Positions 20,801-28,628 of a stretch of DNA of 64,000 bases are shown here, in pieces. The position numbers were made by a program, and so were the translations under genes. Position 1 is the first letter of the stretch, and every line of letters starts with the position of its first letter. The DNA is from Polytrichum commune. Taxonomy: Eukaryota; Streptophyta; Polytrichopsida; Polytrichales; Polytrichaceae. Location: contig OX485804.1 of assembly GCA_950295325.1 (NCBI GenBank), positions 51,450,429 to 51,514,428 of the forward strand, read 5' to 3'. Under the pieces are notes generated by a model. That model made no database searches, was not told the origin of the DNA, and was given only the letters and a program-made list of their open reading frames with translations.

Positions 20801-23551
20801 TCTCTCTTGCAGGGTGAGAGGGATAAGGTTTCCGGTAAGAACCTTTAGGAGGCCTTCTGGATGCTTCAGCTGCATAAGTCTCCACCCCGGCAGCAGGTAC
20901 AACAGTAGTGGTTGTGTGGACTTCGCGAGCAGGGCGGGATTCAGCATTCCGGAGTAACAGCTGCTGGTGTTTCTCCGCTAAGAGCAGGTGGGACATGAGA
21001 TTTGCGTGTTTCTTGAACTTCATATTTCGGTATTGTTGAGATAGAATGGTTGTAGCTGGGGGAAATGTAGACAGTGTTTTCTCCACCATTTCAGCTTCCG
21101 TAACCCGTTGTCCGCATAGCCGAAGTTGTGCCACGATGCGATGAAGCTCTGAATTGAAGGTGGCAAAGTCTGGAAAGTCGAGGACGCGTAAGTTCGCCCA
21201 ATCTGTACGAGCTTGAGGTAAAAACAGGGTCTGTTGGTGATCGAAACGTGTTTGGAGTTGAGTCCACAGGTCCGCTGGATCGTCCACCTCCAGATATTGA
21301 AGACGTAGAGCCTGGTCCATGTGTCGACGTAGTAATGCTAATGCCTGCCATTTAGATACCTCAGGTACCTCGGGGACAGGAGGAACTTCGTCAGTTTCTT
21401 CGGCAGATGTGGATTGTATAGGGGCTGGGGGGATATGTGTAAGGGTTTTGGCTAGATCTTCAGCACATAACACTGTTCTAGCATCGTTTAGCCATTCCAA
21501 GAAATTTGAACCATCTGATTTTAAGGGAGAGAATAGGAGATTCTGAAGTCTAGATTCTGTCATGATTTATTGTTTATATCAGTTGGGAAGATGAAGCTTC
21601 AGTATATTAGCTACTTAATATGGACAGCTATGTATATTATTGGACAGAATATGTATATATATATGACAGAATGTGTAAGGTAATTATACAGAAGATATAT
21701 TCTGTATGTAGACAGTCAGTATATATATATATATACGAATATATATATTTGCAGTATATATATATATAATATATATATTCTGATTACAAACAGGAGGGTT
21801 TGGTTAAAACAGAAAGACAGAAAAATAGATCTATTAAACAGAATATAGTATTAACAGAGATAAGATAGCAAAGCGAATAGAAAAAGAAAGAGGGAGGGGG
21901 GTTGGGGGTTTGGAGAAGACTTACAGATTTTCAGGGATGAAAATATCAGGTAGGTAATGGATGATTGGAATCAGAAAGTTTCAGTATAATATAAAATTAT
22001 ATCTGAAACTAGGTTAGATTTATACAAATAATAAATATATTTGTATTGAGAAAAGAAGGTGATATAAACAGGGTGTAAGTCAGAATACTTACAGTGTTTA
22101 TATTTAATCCTGTTGCATATATGTATATAAATATGTATATAAATATATATATATATGAACAGAATTTCAAAAGAAAACAGACTATATATATTTGTTAAAG
22201 ACAATATATATAAGACAGAAAGTATATATATATATATATAAAGATGTATATATATATATGTGTTAGTATCAGACAAAGTTTTATATAGATATAATATATA
22301 TGTAACAGTTAGTATATACAAGAATATATATATCAAAATATATATATTTAGAAACAAGTGAGCAAAATAATCAAAACAGATTGAGTATGGTTAGGAAATC
22401 TGCCCCTGGTGTAATAATGCTGCAAGGGTCGTCAGGGTGTTTGAACAGAGTAATAGTAGGATGACAGGGGAAAAACAAAATTTGACAGCCTAATGGTTTT
22501 ATAAAAGATTTGTAGTAAGGTAGATTTTGGGCAGCATAATCTTTCTGTAAAATGGAAAAATACAGAAATTATCTACAGAAATTTTGACAGCATAACTTTC
22601 CTATGATAGGATTGAGTAGTTTTCTAATCTAAATTAGATCCCCTGGAGTGTGTGCGTGTGAGGAGAAATTCTGATATGAGATAAGATACAGTATACAAAA
22701 GATGGTGAGATTCTATAGAATTCTCTCAAGTGATCACTCGGGTTCCTCTCAAGAGTAGCTAACATATTCTGTACATTGAGAGACAAACGAGAATGGAAAA
22801 TCTTTAGATGAGGAAAGAACTTCTATGGACAGAAAATTGGTAAGGCCAGGAGCGTGCTGATAACGTGTTGTAAGAGGATGAATACAGATGGATGAAAGCT
22901 TTTGGACAGTATGTAGGTGTGAACCTCTAGAACTACCTGGTATGGTAGCTGAGGAGTATTTATATGTATATTTGCAATAAAATATTGTATTTAGGACAGG
23001 TGTCTCCATCTGTGTACACCTACGTGCTGGCCATACCTAACCAGGTCGTTACTACTATAGATACCCTCGGGATATCCGGTACCTAATGTATCTAGTGTAT
23101 GTTAATCTCTCTATACCCTCGGGATATCCGGTCCAGGTAGCTTAGCTTTAAGTCTTAACTAATCTGATATCCTGGATTAAGGACCAGGGTCCTACTTAAT
23201 CTGATACCCTGGAGTAAGGGTATCCACCCTAAGCCTCAGATGGCTTTTTCTCTTAAGCCTCATATGGCTAGTTTAAATACATCAGATTGTTTTAGCTCTG
23301 ATTCTTCTAACAGTAAGAAAGTGTTTTGGATGCGGATGATGTATGTTGTATGGGTGTAGCGTTAGTGTGGGTGTGGCATGTGAATTTAGAGTAAGGGGAT
23401 GGGACCCCATTGTGGAAACAATAAGAATGGAGAGATAGATAATAGTAAATAATTTAATGCTAGCGCACTTTTTATTTATATAAATAGAAAATAGAAAACA
23501 TAGCTTGTATGCAACTAACGACCATGTAAGTTCTATGGGGTTACTAATCAT
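14860..23551 (-). CDS. LINE ORF2a with three 2A-like motifs, interrupted by the copia insertion
   Basis: Two segments, 23551-23313 and 16630-14860, are separated by the copia element and one TSD copy. Without them they are in frame and total 2010 nt (669 aa), so the gene was intact before insertion. A 639-codon frame that now begins in the 3' LTR at 16779 is a by-product of the insertion. The protein is rich in His, Thr, Asn and Ile. A module of about 45 residues, ITHxHxKxP, then YYxWNNS, then a hydrophobic run and GDIxxNPGP, occurs three times. The last motif is followed by 172 residues of unknown function before the stop. The start codon overlaps the ORF1 stop by 8 nt. 2A-like motifs just upstream of the endonuclease are established for animal APE-type LINEs; their presence in this plant-type element is directly visible, but activity is inferred. 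As it stands the ORF is disrupted. Confidence 0.82.
15379..15405 (-). other. 2A-like motif 3 (GDIHPNPGP)
   Basis: Third of the tandem modules, preceded by YYTWNNS and a hydrophobic run ending in LLGG. It matches NPGP exactly but has His-Pro where the canonical DxExNPGP has Glu-x. Skipping would fall between Gly and the final Pro, releasing the 172-residue tail of ORF2a. Confidence 0.75.
15796..15822 (-). other. 2A-like motif 2 (GDIELNPGP)
   Basis: A perfect match to the canonical DxExNPGP consensus, preceded by YYIWNNSTLILLH. It is the copy most likely to be active. The intervals between the three motifs are 78 and 139 residues. Confidence 0.88.
16030..16056 (-). other. 2A-like motif 1 (GDIQLNPGP)
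   Basis: First module, preceded by YYTWNNSTLILLC. Gln replaces the consensus Glu; the rest of DxExNPGP is intact. Upstream residues (IGNIYHITHIHFK) align with those before motif 2 (IGNFYYITHTHHK), showing that the whole block was duplicated. Confidence 0.8.
16631..16635. repeat. 5-bp TSD of copia element (GTAAG), left
   Basis: GTAAG immediately outside the left LTR is repeated at 23313-23317 immediately outside the right LTR, as expected for a copia integrase. Confidence 0.92.
16636..17082 (-). repeat. Copia 3' LTR (447 bp)
   Basis: On + it starts TGTTGTAAGAGG and ends TTCTAACA (TG...CA). By eye it is identical to 22866-23312. A TATA box (TATAAATA on the - strand) is at 16734-16727. Next to it, on the - strand, lies a purine-rich tract (TTGAGGAGGAG at 17093-17083), the expected polypurine primer. 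It contains two copies of CTATACCCTCGGGATATCCGG-like sequence. Confidence 0.95.
17175..21563 (-). CDS. Copia gag-pol polyprotein (1462 aa, intact)
   Basis: Single frame containing all functions for copia replication. Gag (UBN2-like) is N-terminal, with the zinc knuckle CHKCGRKGHFAKDC at 300-313. Protease: LLDSAST around Asp371. Integrase: GAG-pre-integrase LWHERLGHPG with His537 and His541, then Cys571 and Cys574, and core residues Asp602, Asp665 and Glu701 (HGDICGP, MDNAQEF, QNGLAE). Reverse transcriptase: LVAQGFTQRPGIDYDQTYSP, LYGLKQSGRSWY and YVDD at 1128-1131. RNase H: GFADSGF (Asp1298), NHAELLA (Glu1341), FEDNSAC (Asp1380) and EHNIADMLTK. The order protease-integrase-RT-RNase H is diagnostic of Ty1/copia. 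No stop or frameshift; length is typical for plant copia polyproteins. The start at 21563 is the first Met before a gag-like sequence (LLFSPLKSDGSNFLEWL). Confidence 0.97.
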   Translation of the reverse strand: MTESRLQNLLFSPLKSDGSNFLEWLNDARTVLCAEDLAKTLTHIPPAPIQSTSAEETDEVPPVPEVPEVSKWQALALLRRHMDQALRLQYLEVDDPADLWTQLQTRFDHQQTLFLPQARTDWANLRVLDFPDFATFNSELHRIVAQLRLCGQRVTEAEMVEKTLSTFPPATTILSQQYRNMKFKKHANLMSHLLLAEKHQQLLLRNAESRPAREVHTTTTVVPAAGVETYAAEASRRPPKGSYRKPYPSHPAREMRTYGKNDTHKGYAKRDMNVRRDQPRPRPQPYKPRTDQTRQFQGNCHKCGRKGHFAKDCRAPPYLVNMYRELQQLRNQPRQTYNFENPQSTSNSEDLENYMTIYETHSLKPNEALLDSASTHTILTDPKFFHFRGNDEAWQHCKIMTMAGSRNIIFREGRATVILPGGFPLNCPRAMYAPDAPRSLISYRDLRARNIHVSTAVENDEEVLELKQGLTILATAKAGDDGLYKIVINSLDNVSPISLIDEEEVCMAAWAGDPEAIRRNLAQGVSIDTKAKLDLWHERLGHPGTTVFCRMLPLLTGHNLVTTEAEKTHECVACIQGKYIKKPSQWTLPTELPPPLHRLHGDICGPINPPSGVFRYYFVLADASGSHFEVALLPTRNMVFPRLLAIILRYKNHFPENPIKYLRMDNAQEFKSHAFEDYCVANGITLTYSVPYEHAQNGLAEAYVKKIQLVARPMLLHAQMPSNMWGHAVLHAASLLKLRPTLLNTQTPYELLSGRPPNVSHLRVFGCQVWIPLPDPKRYTIGAHRQEGIYVGFDSQSIIRYLDPKTQALYKARFANCRFIENKFPSLPQSSTQTPLNFGAPKTLTSNPDPPTSLPNTEVLKLLNLRALAENTPDGFSTQSRIIRNPLPGTGHTLYRNRSEPVPINPKPAKLPKIILTTESLDSKPDPATLTEAMNRPDWPNWKLAIETEYSSLRKHQVFGELATDLEKQPVGHKLIFTRKLDSEGKVLRYKVRLVAQGFTQRPGIDYDQTYSPVMDSVSFRYLLALSIQFSLKMYLLDVVTAYLHGNLDTKIYLNPPPGFLKSTPNPQPGKFTGLRICKALYGLKQSGRSWYHHLCNFLISQGFIHNNTLPCIFTYTRNSDFVILAVYVDDLNILGTPELCLYAKKILTQNFDMKYLGQTSYCLGLQIHYSNEGILLHQKAYVEKVLKLFQMDQANPLAAPMIGRSKTHDDPYQPREEEEEIIDKPKYLTAIGAFTYLATHTRPDIAFATSILARHSQNPTIRHWNGVKHLLKYLRGTSDLGLFYHKTNNSEIQGFADSGFRTDLNAGKSQTGYIFLKSGAPISWRSTKQTVTATSTNHAELLAFHEAAREVVWLRTLEQILNQQCNLRIKKMPTVIFEDNSACVRQMAYGFIKADRTKHVSPHIFGFSQDLIDQKQLEIVKIESEHNIADMLTKALPAYKHKKFVYAAGLRTIHDITSAEV
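21564..22865 (-). other. Copia 5' leader with long TA-rich tracts
   Basis: 1.3 kb between the 5' LTR and the gag start. Much of 21640-22340 is alternating TA/TATG sequence, which yields a low-complexity Tyr/Ile frame (22357-21971) that I do not regard as a gene. The leader is longer than in most compact plant copia elements. Confidence 0.7.
22866..23312 (-). repeat. Copia 5' LTR (447 bp)
   Basis: By eye identical to the 3' LTR. The candidate promoter TATA box (TATAAATA, - strand) is at 22964-22957, so transcription would start a short way downstream, inside the LTR. Confidence 0.95.
23313..23317. repeat. 5-bp TSD of copia element (GTAAG), right
   Basis: Second copy of the GTAAG target site, directly abutting the 5' LTR. 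It encodes part of LINE ORF2a. Confidence 0.92.
23544..23551 (-). promoter_or_regulatory. Start/stop overlap ATGATTAG between LINE ORF1 and ORF2a
   Basis: The ORF2a ATG (23551-23549) lies inside the last codons of ORF1, whose TAG is 23546-23544. Termination-reinitiation at such overlaps is established for some LINEs (for example SART1). Here it would couple ORF2a synthesis to ORF1. Confidence 0.7.
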
Positions 23552-25625
23552 TTTGGGAGTTGGGGCCTTTGTGGTAGCTTGATGGAGAGTTCCGGAAGTG
23601 ATTATTGTTGAATCCCGGTGGCCCTAGGTGTGCCGTGTTGGGGTCGTCCGTTGGGTTATGTGGCATATGCGGAAGTCTTGCGGGGATAGGAGGGTCCGGT
23701 AGTGTAGTAGCGATGGTTTGCATGATATTATGTATGCGGTGGTTGGATTGTTGGAACTCCGATGCCATTGCGCTCATGATGTTATGAATGTTGGCCGCGT
23801 GGGTTTTAAGGATTTCCGTGGATGCTTCAACACGTGCATCCGTGTTGTGGTTAATGTGAGTGGTAAGGGTGTTAAGTTTAACATCCATGGTCTCAACTAG
23901 GTTTTGCATAGCTTTATTAAAGAATTTTTCGGAAACGAGTGGGGTTGCGGCGGCGTGGTTGGTCATGGCTAAGGCTTTTTGAGCTATAGCCTCCCTCACC
24001 GGGGCTTGGGCAAGACGGATGGCAGTGGAGTTTGGTGCGGACCCATCTATACTCCCTTTGTGTGGAACAAAATCCACTCGCCGTCCAAAAATATACACGG
24101 ATTTGTGGAGCCAATCCGTGTATACGGCCGCGTTGAGGCACTGGATGTGGCACCATCCAGCTTGCCGATCGTCCGCTTGGTTGTGTTGGTAGCCGAACGT
24201 AATGTCGGTGACGTTGTCCTCGCCTAGGATCTTCTTGAGCGATTTGGAGATGGTGGATTGTGACTCTCGTTGCGGGAGATTATTGGCGACGAGAGTTGTG
24301 CTAATCCGCAACTCCGAGGGATTACCCATCCCTTTATCCTTAGTGGCACTAACCTTGAGTCGTTCGGAATGATAGAGAAGGCCGTTGTTAAGGATATCCG
24401 CACGTGCCTCTTCGGTAGTCAATGTGATAAATGCAAAATCTTTGTCGGTGTCGGACTTGGTAAGTGAGAGGATTTCAATCTCACGTCCGTCATAGTAAGC
24501 ATCTCGCATAATGCTTCTAAGTATGTCGGTGGCCGAATGATCTCGAAGTACCTCACCTTTGAGGTGAAGTCGCATGTTGCGAGCCTTAGTAATAAGTTCA
24601 AACCCCTTCTCTACTTTTCCTATAATTCTTTCCCCATCCCCCATAGTCATGACAAAGGCCCTCTCACCTCTAAGTAGGGCCAAACCATCTTTCTTGGGGT
24701 TTTGAAGATGGATTTTAATAAATCCGGCCCAATTCCTCGTAATGGTGTTTATCCCTATGTCTACGGGGTTAGAGTAAGAAGTGCCAAGAGGTACCTTCAT
24801 AATTTTAAGTCTCTCAATGCAAGCTATTTTAACTTCTCTCCGGCTAAGTTGTTTGTATGCCCCATCAAACCTAATGGTAATATGGAATCCCTCGGTAAGT
24901 CCGGTGTCATGTGAGATAGTCTCGTACCTCGGAATTTGGGTGAGGTGAAGGTGTTGACCCGGTACCGCGTCCGGGCGTTCGGAGGGGTACAACGTTTGTC
25001 GTGTCCTTGGGAAGGCGTGGCGGAGAGATCGGAACTCCTCGATTTCGGATGGAGGTGTACCAATGGTGAGGAATTCTTCATCCGTCCGGGATTCTGTCAA
25101 AATGCTCTTACCACGTTGGATGAGGAGTGCCTCATGCATGTGGAAGCCTAGCCACATGTGGCTAAGCATATCAATGCCCAACGTGGAGGTGCGTTTAGAC
25201 TGTGTATGGGCGGAAGGTGTGGTATGCTTACTTGGACCATGGGGTGCCGATGTGGCCGTGTAATCATCCGCTTTCCTTCGTTTGGTGCTATGGCTTTCCG
25301 AGGCGTCTCCTATCCGTGGGGAACGATATTGTAGTGTTGGTGGTGTGTTATCAACGAGGCGGATAGATTTTTGTGATGAGTCTTGTGCCACTTGTATTGA
25401 GTGTCTCTCCAATGAGGCTTGTAAAGAACTTCCTCCTTTTTCGGGCGACACGTTCTCGAGTTGTGCATCCATGTCCAAATCTTCATCCTCATCCATGTCA
25501 TTTCGATGAGGTCCTTGGTGTGATGTCCCGGTATGGAATGCTGATGGGGGGGCCGCCACTTGTTGACGGAACTCGACATATTGGTCGTGGATGGTGGGCG
25601 GATGTTGATGAATGTGGTGTGACAT
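23544..25625 (-). CDS. LINE ORF1, gag-like RNA-binding protein (693 aa)
   Basis: Likely nucleic-acid chaperone and RNP protein of the element. The N-terminal 110 residues are polar with an acidic run (MDEDEDLDMD) and a basic KRRK that could be a nuclear signal. Two RRM-like stretches follow: one around GREIEILSLTKSDTDKDFAF with ITLTTEEARADILN, and one around STTLVANNLPQRES, ending in VYIFGRRVDFVPHK. The C-terminal quarter (from about KFFNKAMQNLVETMDVKLNT) has heptad-like Leu/Ile/Met spacing and may be a coiled coil. The tail is Pro/Asn-rich. RRM plus coiled coil is typical of LINE gag, but here the order appears reversed relative to mammalian L1 ORF1p. No CCHC knuckle seen. Stop overlaps the ORF2a start. 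Intact. Confidence 0.8.
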   Translation of the reverse strand: MSHHIHQHPPTIHDQYVEFRQQVAAPPSAFHTGTSHQGPHRNDMDEDEDLDMDAQLENVSPEKGGSSLQASLERHSIQVAQDSSQKSIRLVDNTPPTLQYRSPRIGDASESHSTKRRKADDYTATSAPHGPSKHTTPSAHTQSKRTSTLGIDMLSHMWLGFHMHEALLIQRGKSILTESRTDEEFLTIGTPPSEIEEFRSLRHAFPRTRQTLYPSERPDAVPGQHLHLTQIPRYETISHDTGLTEGFHITIRFDGAYKQLSRREVKIACIERLKIMKVPLGTSYSNPVDIGINTITRNWAGFIKIHLQNPKKDGLALLRGERAFVMTMGDGERIIGKVEKGFELITKARNMRLHLKGEVLRDHSATDILRSIMRDAYYDGREIEILSLTKSDTDKDFAFITLTTEEARADILNNGLLYHSERLKVSATKDKGMGNPSELRISTTLVANNLPQRESQSTISKSLKKILGEDNVTDITFGYQHNQADDRQAGWCHIQCLNAAVYTDWLHKSVYIFGRRVDFVPHKGSIDGSAPNSTAIRLAQAPVREAIAQKALAMTNHAAATPLVSEKFFNKAMQNLVETMDVKLNTLTTHINHNTDARVEASTEILKTHAANIHNIMSAMASEFQQSNHRIHNIMQTIATTLPDPPIPARLPHMPHNPTDDPNTAHLGPPGFNNNHFRNSPSSYHKGPNSQND

Positions 25626-25904
25626 TGTGGGTGGCTGTTGTGACAGGGGAGGTCGAGTCGTCGCAGGAGTTGAATAAAACCGTTGAGGCTTCCTGACGTT
25701 GCGACTCGGGTGGTTGGTTTCAGTTAGCCTAGGGGGCTTCCGTTTCTGCTTTGGGTCGAGGTGTCTCTGGCTTCGGTGTTGTGCTGGACTGGGGTCTCTG
25801 TCGGGGCTGTGATTGATGTCTTGGGTGCCAGATTTGTGGCCGAAGTGCCGAGGGTGCGGACGCTCGGGTAGCTGAAGCAGGGTAGTACAGAGTTGTACTA
25901 AGTG
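25626..25904 (-). other. LINE spacer between ORF0 and ORF1
   Basis: About 280 nt with no recognised element. The overlapping frame 26280-25729 spans most of it and could extend ORF0 only after a frameshift. How ORF1 is initiated is not evident. Confidence 0.4.
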
Positions 25905-28628
25905 CTAGGAGGGGAGTCGCTGTGTATGGAAGTGTAGTGGTTGCACAGACCTGTGGGGAAGGAAGCAATGTGTGAGTGGGGAGATGGGTGGGAGTTGTGT
26001 GTGAGAGGGTAGATTGAGTTCGAAATTTACCTGAAGTGTGTTGGTCCTGTTGATGGTGTTGATGGTGATATTCGGAAACTTTGGTTCTGTCGATGTTCGG
26101 GTATCTGATTGCTCCTTGGGAATTCTGTTTCGGATGCGCTGTTGGTGGAGGGGAGAGTCCGCTTCTGTCAAATTGAAAGTTCGGAGTGGTGCTTGCGGAG
26201 TGTTGGTCACTGGTGTGCTGGAGTCGATGTGGCCTGTGGGATTTGGAGCTATGGCTACTGTTGTAGTGTGGTCTCTGCATCTGCGTCTACGGTGTATGGG
26301 TGACGAAGCTGGTGTCTGAGGTGTCTGGTGTCTGGAGATCAATGTGTAGTGTGCCGGTAGGAGATGCTGCTTGCTGATGGGTTGAATGTCATATGCAGGT
26401 TGGCGGGGAAGGTGTCGGCGCTTTGCTCTGGTGGTGCTGTCTGTGTGGAGGTCGAATGGAGGAGCCTCCCTGTCGACGCAGGAGGTGGAGGTGCGTGTTG
26501 CTGGCAGCGAATGGTTGCATCTGTTTTGAGAAGGACCACTGCAGTGATTGGCATGCGCGAGTCTCCTGTCGAATGTCTGGAACGTGGGGAATGCGAGGGG
26601 TGTGCGGGAGGGAGAGAGTGGGTGAGTGGGTGGGCAGGGGGAGGGAGAGTGGGGGGGAGACAGAGTGTGAGGTTTGAGAGGGTGAGTAGCAGGGAGAAGA
26701 CAGGTGGGGTTCAGTATATTGTTGAGGTTGTTATATACTAATGTGAGTGGGCTAAAATGGGTGTTGAGGTTGGCTCTTGTTGGCGAGAGTGATGTTTGTA
26801 GGTAGGCAGTAATTGTCGTTAGTTTTGGATTTGAGTGAGTTTTAGGAGTGCGGGTGTGGGGTTGCTGATCGGAGAAAGGTGCCATTTCAGAGAGGTGTTG
26901 TTGTTGCCATCTACTTTTTGAGGATCGTGGGGTGTTTGAGGGTATTCTGAGGGGGGTGGTTGGCAATCGTGGGATGTTTGGGGTTGCGATGAAGGTGGCG
27001 GTTGGGGCTATCTTCTTGTCTTTTGGGCTGGCAATCTTTGTAGTGTTCTCCGATATGGAATAAGTGTAAAGTAGGGACTGGCGAGACGAGTCTGTGGTGA
27101 TAATGAGGAGGCAGTTTTTGTGGGATGGACGGTGAGTGTGGCGCTTCTGGCTCTTGGTGTGTGTGAAGAGATGGGCCTTTCTGGGTGTGGCTGGGTGCAC
27201 ACTTGGGTGGTGAGCGCGAGGTAGGCGGTGATGGTGGATGATGTGAGAGTGGTAGTGTAGGTTTGGGAGTTTCTGGTGGTTGGCATTGGTGGCGATTTTA
27301 GGTGAGCGGGCTGATTGTTCCGAGAGGTATGTGTGGAGGCGAGCGAGAGCTGGTATCTGTCTACCTCGACAGGGAAATGTGCGATTGAGTTGTATATAGT
27401 GTAGGTTATGTGGGATGTTTTGTATGTGTGGATTTGCGGGGGTGTCTCTGCAGGGGGGTGTAACTTTGTGTGTGTATGAATGTATTGGAATGATGGGGGG
27501 AGGGGTTTGTTGTTGGTGGTCGGCTTTGTTCGGTGAGGAATTTGTGTATATGGAGCTGTGGGTGTAGGGTAAAAGTGTGGATGTGGGATTTGTGGGTAGG
27601 GTTTCCAGCTTGGAAAATTTCTGTGTGTAGTTTGCGCGGGTGGGTCCTGGGTCGGTGGGAATGACAGGATTCTGGTTGACTTGGGGTTTACGTATATGGT
27701 GGTGGAGCGAGTGAGGAGCGTGCGGCAGACAGTGCTGCCTTTCAGGTATGATATTGCGCTTGTCATTTTGTGTGTAGTGGTGCATTCCAGAGATGATGTA
27801 AGGCGTGACATTTTGCGAGTTGGCTTTGTGTAAGAGACTGTGTGTAGAATGGGTGATGCACTGTGTGCTGGATTTGTGTGGGAGGCCTTGTGTAAATGAT
27901 GTGATGTACTGTGGAAGGGGTTTGTGTGAGTCTCCTGTCTTGTGTGAAGGGGCTTGTGGTGGGGGTGTCAAAGTGGCAAGCGTAGTGCATGTGGGAGTTA
28001 GGGTTAGCGATTGTTCATACCTAGAGTCGGTGGGGAGTATGCAAGTGTGTATATTGGGTGCTGCTGGTGGTTGGTTGCTGTGGACGCTGCGCGGTGTTGG
28101 GGACGATAGTGTGCGGCGTTGGCGGCTCCTCTGCTGTTGGTGCCATGTTGACTGCGCGCTGGTGGTGTTGGGGGAGGGTTGCGGTGCTGTTGATGGAGCG
28201 CGACTTCGGAGGCGTTGTGGAGCGTCGCTGGGGGATGGATGTTTTGTAGTTAGGGTACTGTGGCTGCTGCGATGCTTGGAAGCGTCGCTGGGGAGGCTAT
28301 GAGAGGAGGCTGGAGTAGGTTTAATGTTGGAATGTTGTGCTAGCAGAACCCTATGGGGATTGTGCAGTGTGCAAAACACTATTGTTGCAATAAAGAAGAG
28401 GATTTGTAAGCAAAGGTTGTGGTTTCTGCCTGTGTCGGCTGCGGCTCTGTTGTCGGCCTGTGTCTGCTTCGGTTGTTCCTCGTGCCTGTTTGTTTGCTGC
28501 GAACGATGCGTTCCAAGTGCGTGGGCTTGGTGTGGTGTAGCGGCAGCTGTGTAGACGGTGCCGAAATGTTGCTTCCTGGCTTGGGCTTGTGGTTCGGTGC
28601 GGGGCGGTGCGGTGCGGCTCCCCGCCAT
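25905..28628 (-). CDS. LINE ORF0, long low-complexity frame (907 aa, function unknown)
   Basis: Opens with ATGG 9 nt from the element's 5' end (GGGGGAGCTATGG), an unusually short leader. The predicted protein is rich in Thr, Ser, Pro, His, Gln and Arg, with one hydrophobic stretch near residues 72-90 (LCLQILFFIATIVFCTL) and degenerate short repeats around PQYITSFTQGLPHK. No family recognised. Caution: the sense strand here is A/C-rich and T-poor, which by itself removes stop codons, and other frames are also long (27811-27008 and 26280-25729), so the frame may be compositional rather than translated. Its position at the extreme 5' end and good start context favour translation. Confidence 0.45.
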   Translation of the reverse strand: MAGSRTAPPRTEPQAQARKQHFGTVYTAAATPHQAHALGTHRSQQTNRHEEQPKQTQADNRAAADTGRNHNLCLQILFFIATIVFCTLHNPHRVLLAQHSNIKPTPASSHSLPSDASKHRSSHSTLTTKHPSPSDAPQRLRSRAPSTAPQPSPNTTSAQSTWHQQQRSRQRRTLSSPTPRSVHSNQPPAAPNIHTCILPTDSRYEQSLTLTPTCTTLATLTPPPQAPSHKTGDSHKPLPQYITSFTQGLPHKSSTQCITHSTHSLLHKANSQNVTPYIISGMHHYTQNDKRNIIPERQHCLPHAPHSLHHHIRKPQVNQNPVIPTDPGPTRANYTQKFSKLETLPTNPTSTLLPYTHSSIYTNSSPNKADHQQQTPPPIIPIHSYTHKVTPPCRDTPANPHIQNIPHNLHYIQLNRTFPCRGRQIPALARLHTYLSEQSARSPKIATNANHQKLPNLHYHSHIIHHHRLPRAHHPSVHPATPRKAHLFTHTKSQKRHTHRPSHKNCLLIITTDSSRQSLLYTYSISENTTKIASPKDKKIAPTATFIATPNIPRLPTTPLRIPSNTPRSSKSRWQQQHLSEMAPFSDQQPHTRTPKTHSNPKLTTITAYLQTSLSPTRANLNTHFSPLTLVYNNLNNILNPTCLLPATHPLKPHTLSPPHSPSPCPPTHPLSPSRTPLAFPTFQTFDRRLAHANHCSGPSQNRCNHSLPATRTSTSCVDREAPPFDLHTDSTTRAKRRHLPRQPAYDIQPISKQHLLPAHYTLISRHQTPQTPASSPIHRRRRCRDHTTTVAIAPNPTGHIDSSTPVTNTPQAPLRTFNLTEADSPLHQQRIRNRIPKEQSDTRTSTEPKFPNITINTINRTNTLQVNFELNLPSHTQLPPISPLTHCFLPHRSVQPLHFHTQRLPS

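Larger units (their letters stand above)
16636..23312 (-). mobile_element. Intact Ty1/copia LTR retrotransposon nested in the LINE
   Basis: 6,677 bp with two 447-bp LTRs, 5-bp TSD, a polypurine tract beside the 3' LTR, and one uninterrupted gag-pol frame. A likely primer-binding site follows the 5' LTR on the - strand (CGTTATCAGCACGC, 22865-22852). It resembles the TATCAG-type initiator-Met tRNA sites common in plant copia elements but is not a perfect standard match. LTR identity implies very recent insertion and potential activity. It lies in the same orientation as the host LINE and splits its ORF2a. Confidence 0.97.

Noticed and set aside
21971-22357. 128-aa Tyr/Ile-rich ORF
   Set aside because: Low-complexity translation of TA repeats in the copia leader.
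22749-23009. 86-aa ORF beginning METPVLN in the copia 5' LTR
   Set aside because: It starts upstream of the LTR TATA box and would not be on the copia transcript; no family similarity.
27008-27811. 267-aa ORF on the - strand
   Set aside because: Overlaps ORF0 in another frame; long only because the sense strand is T-poor.
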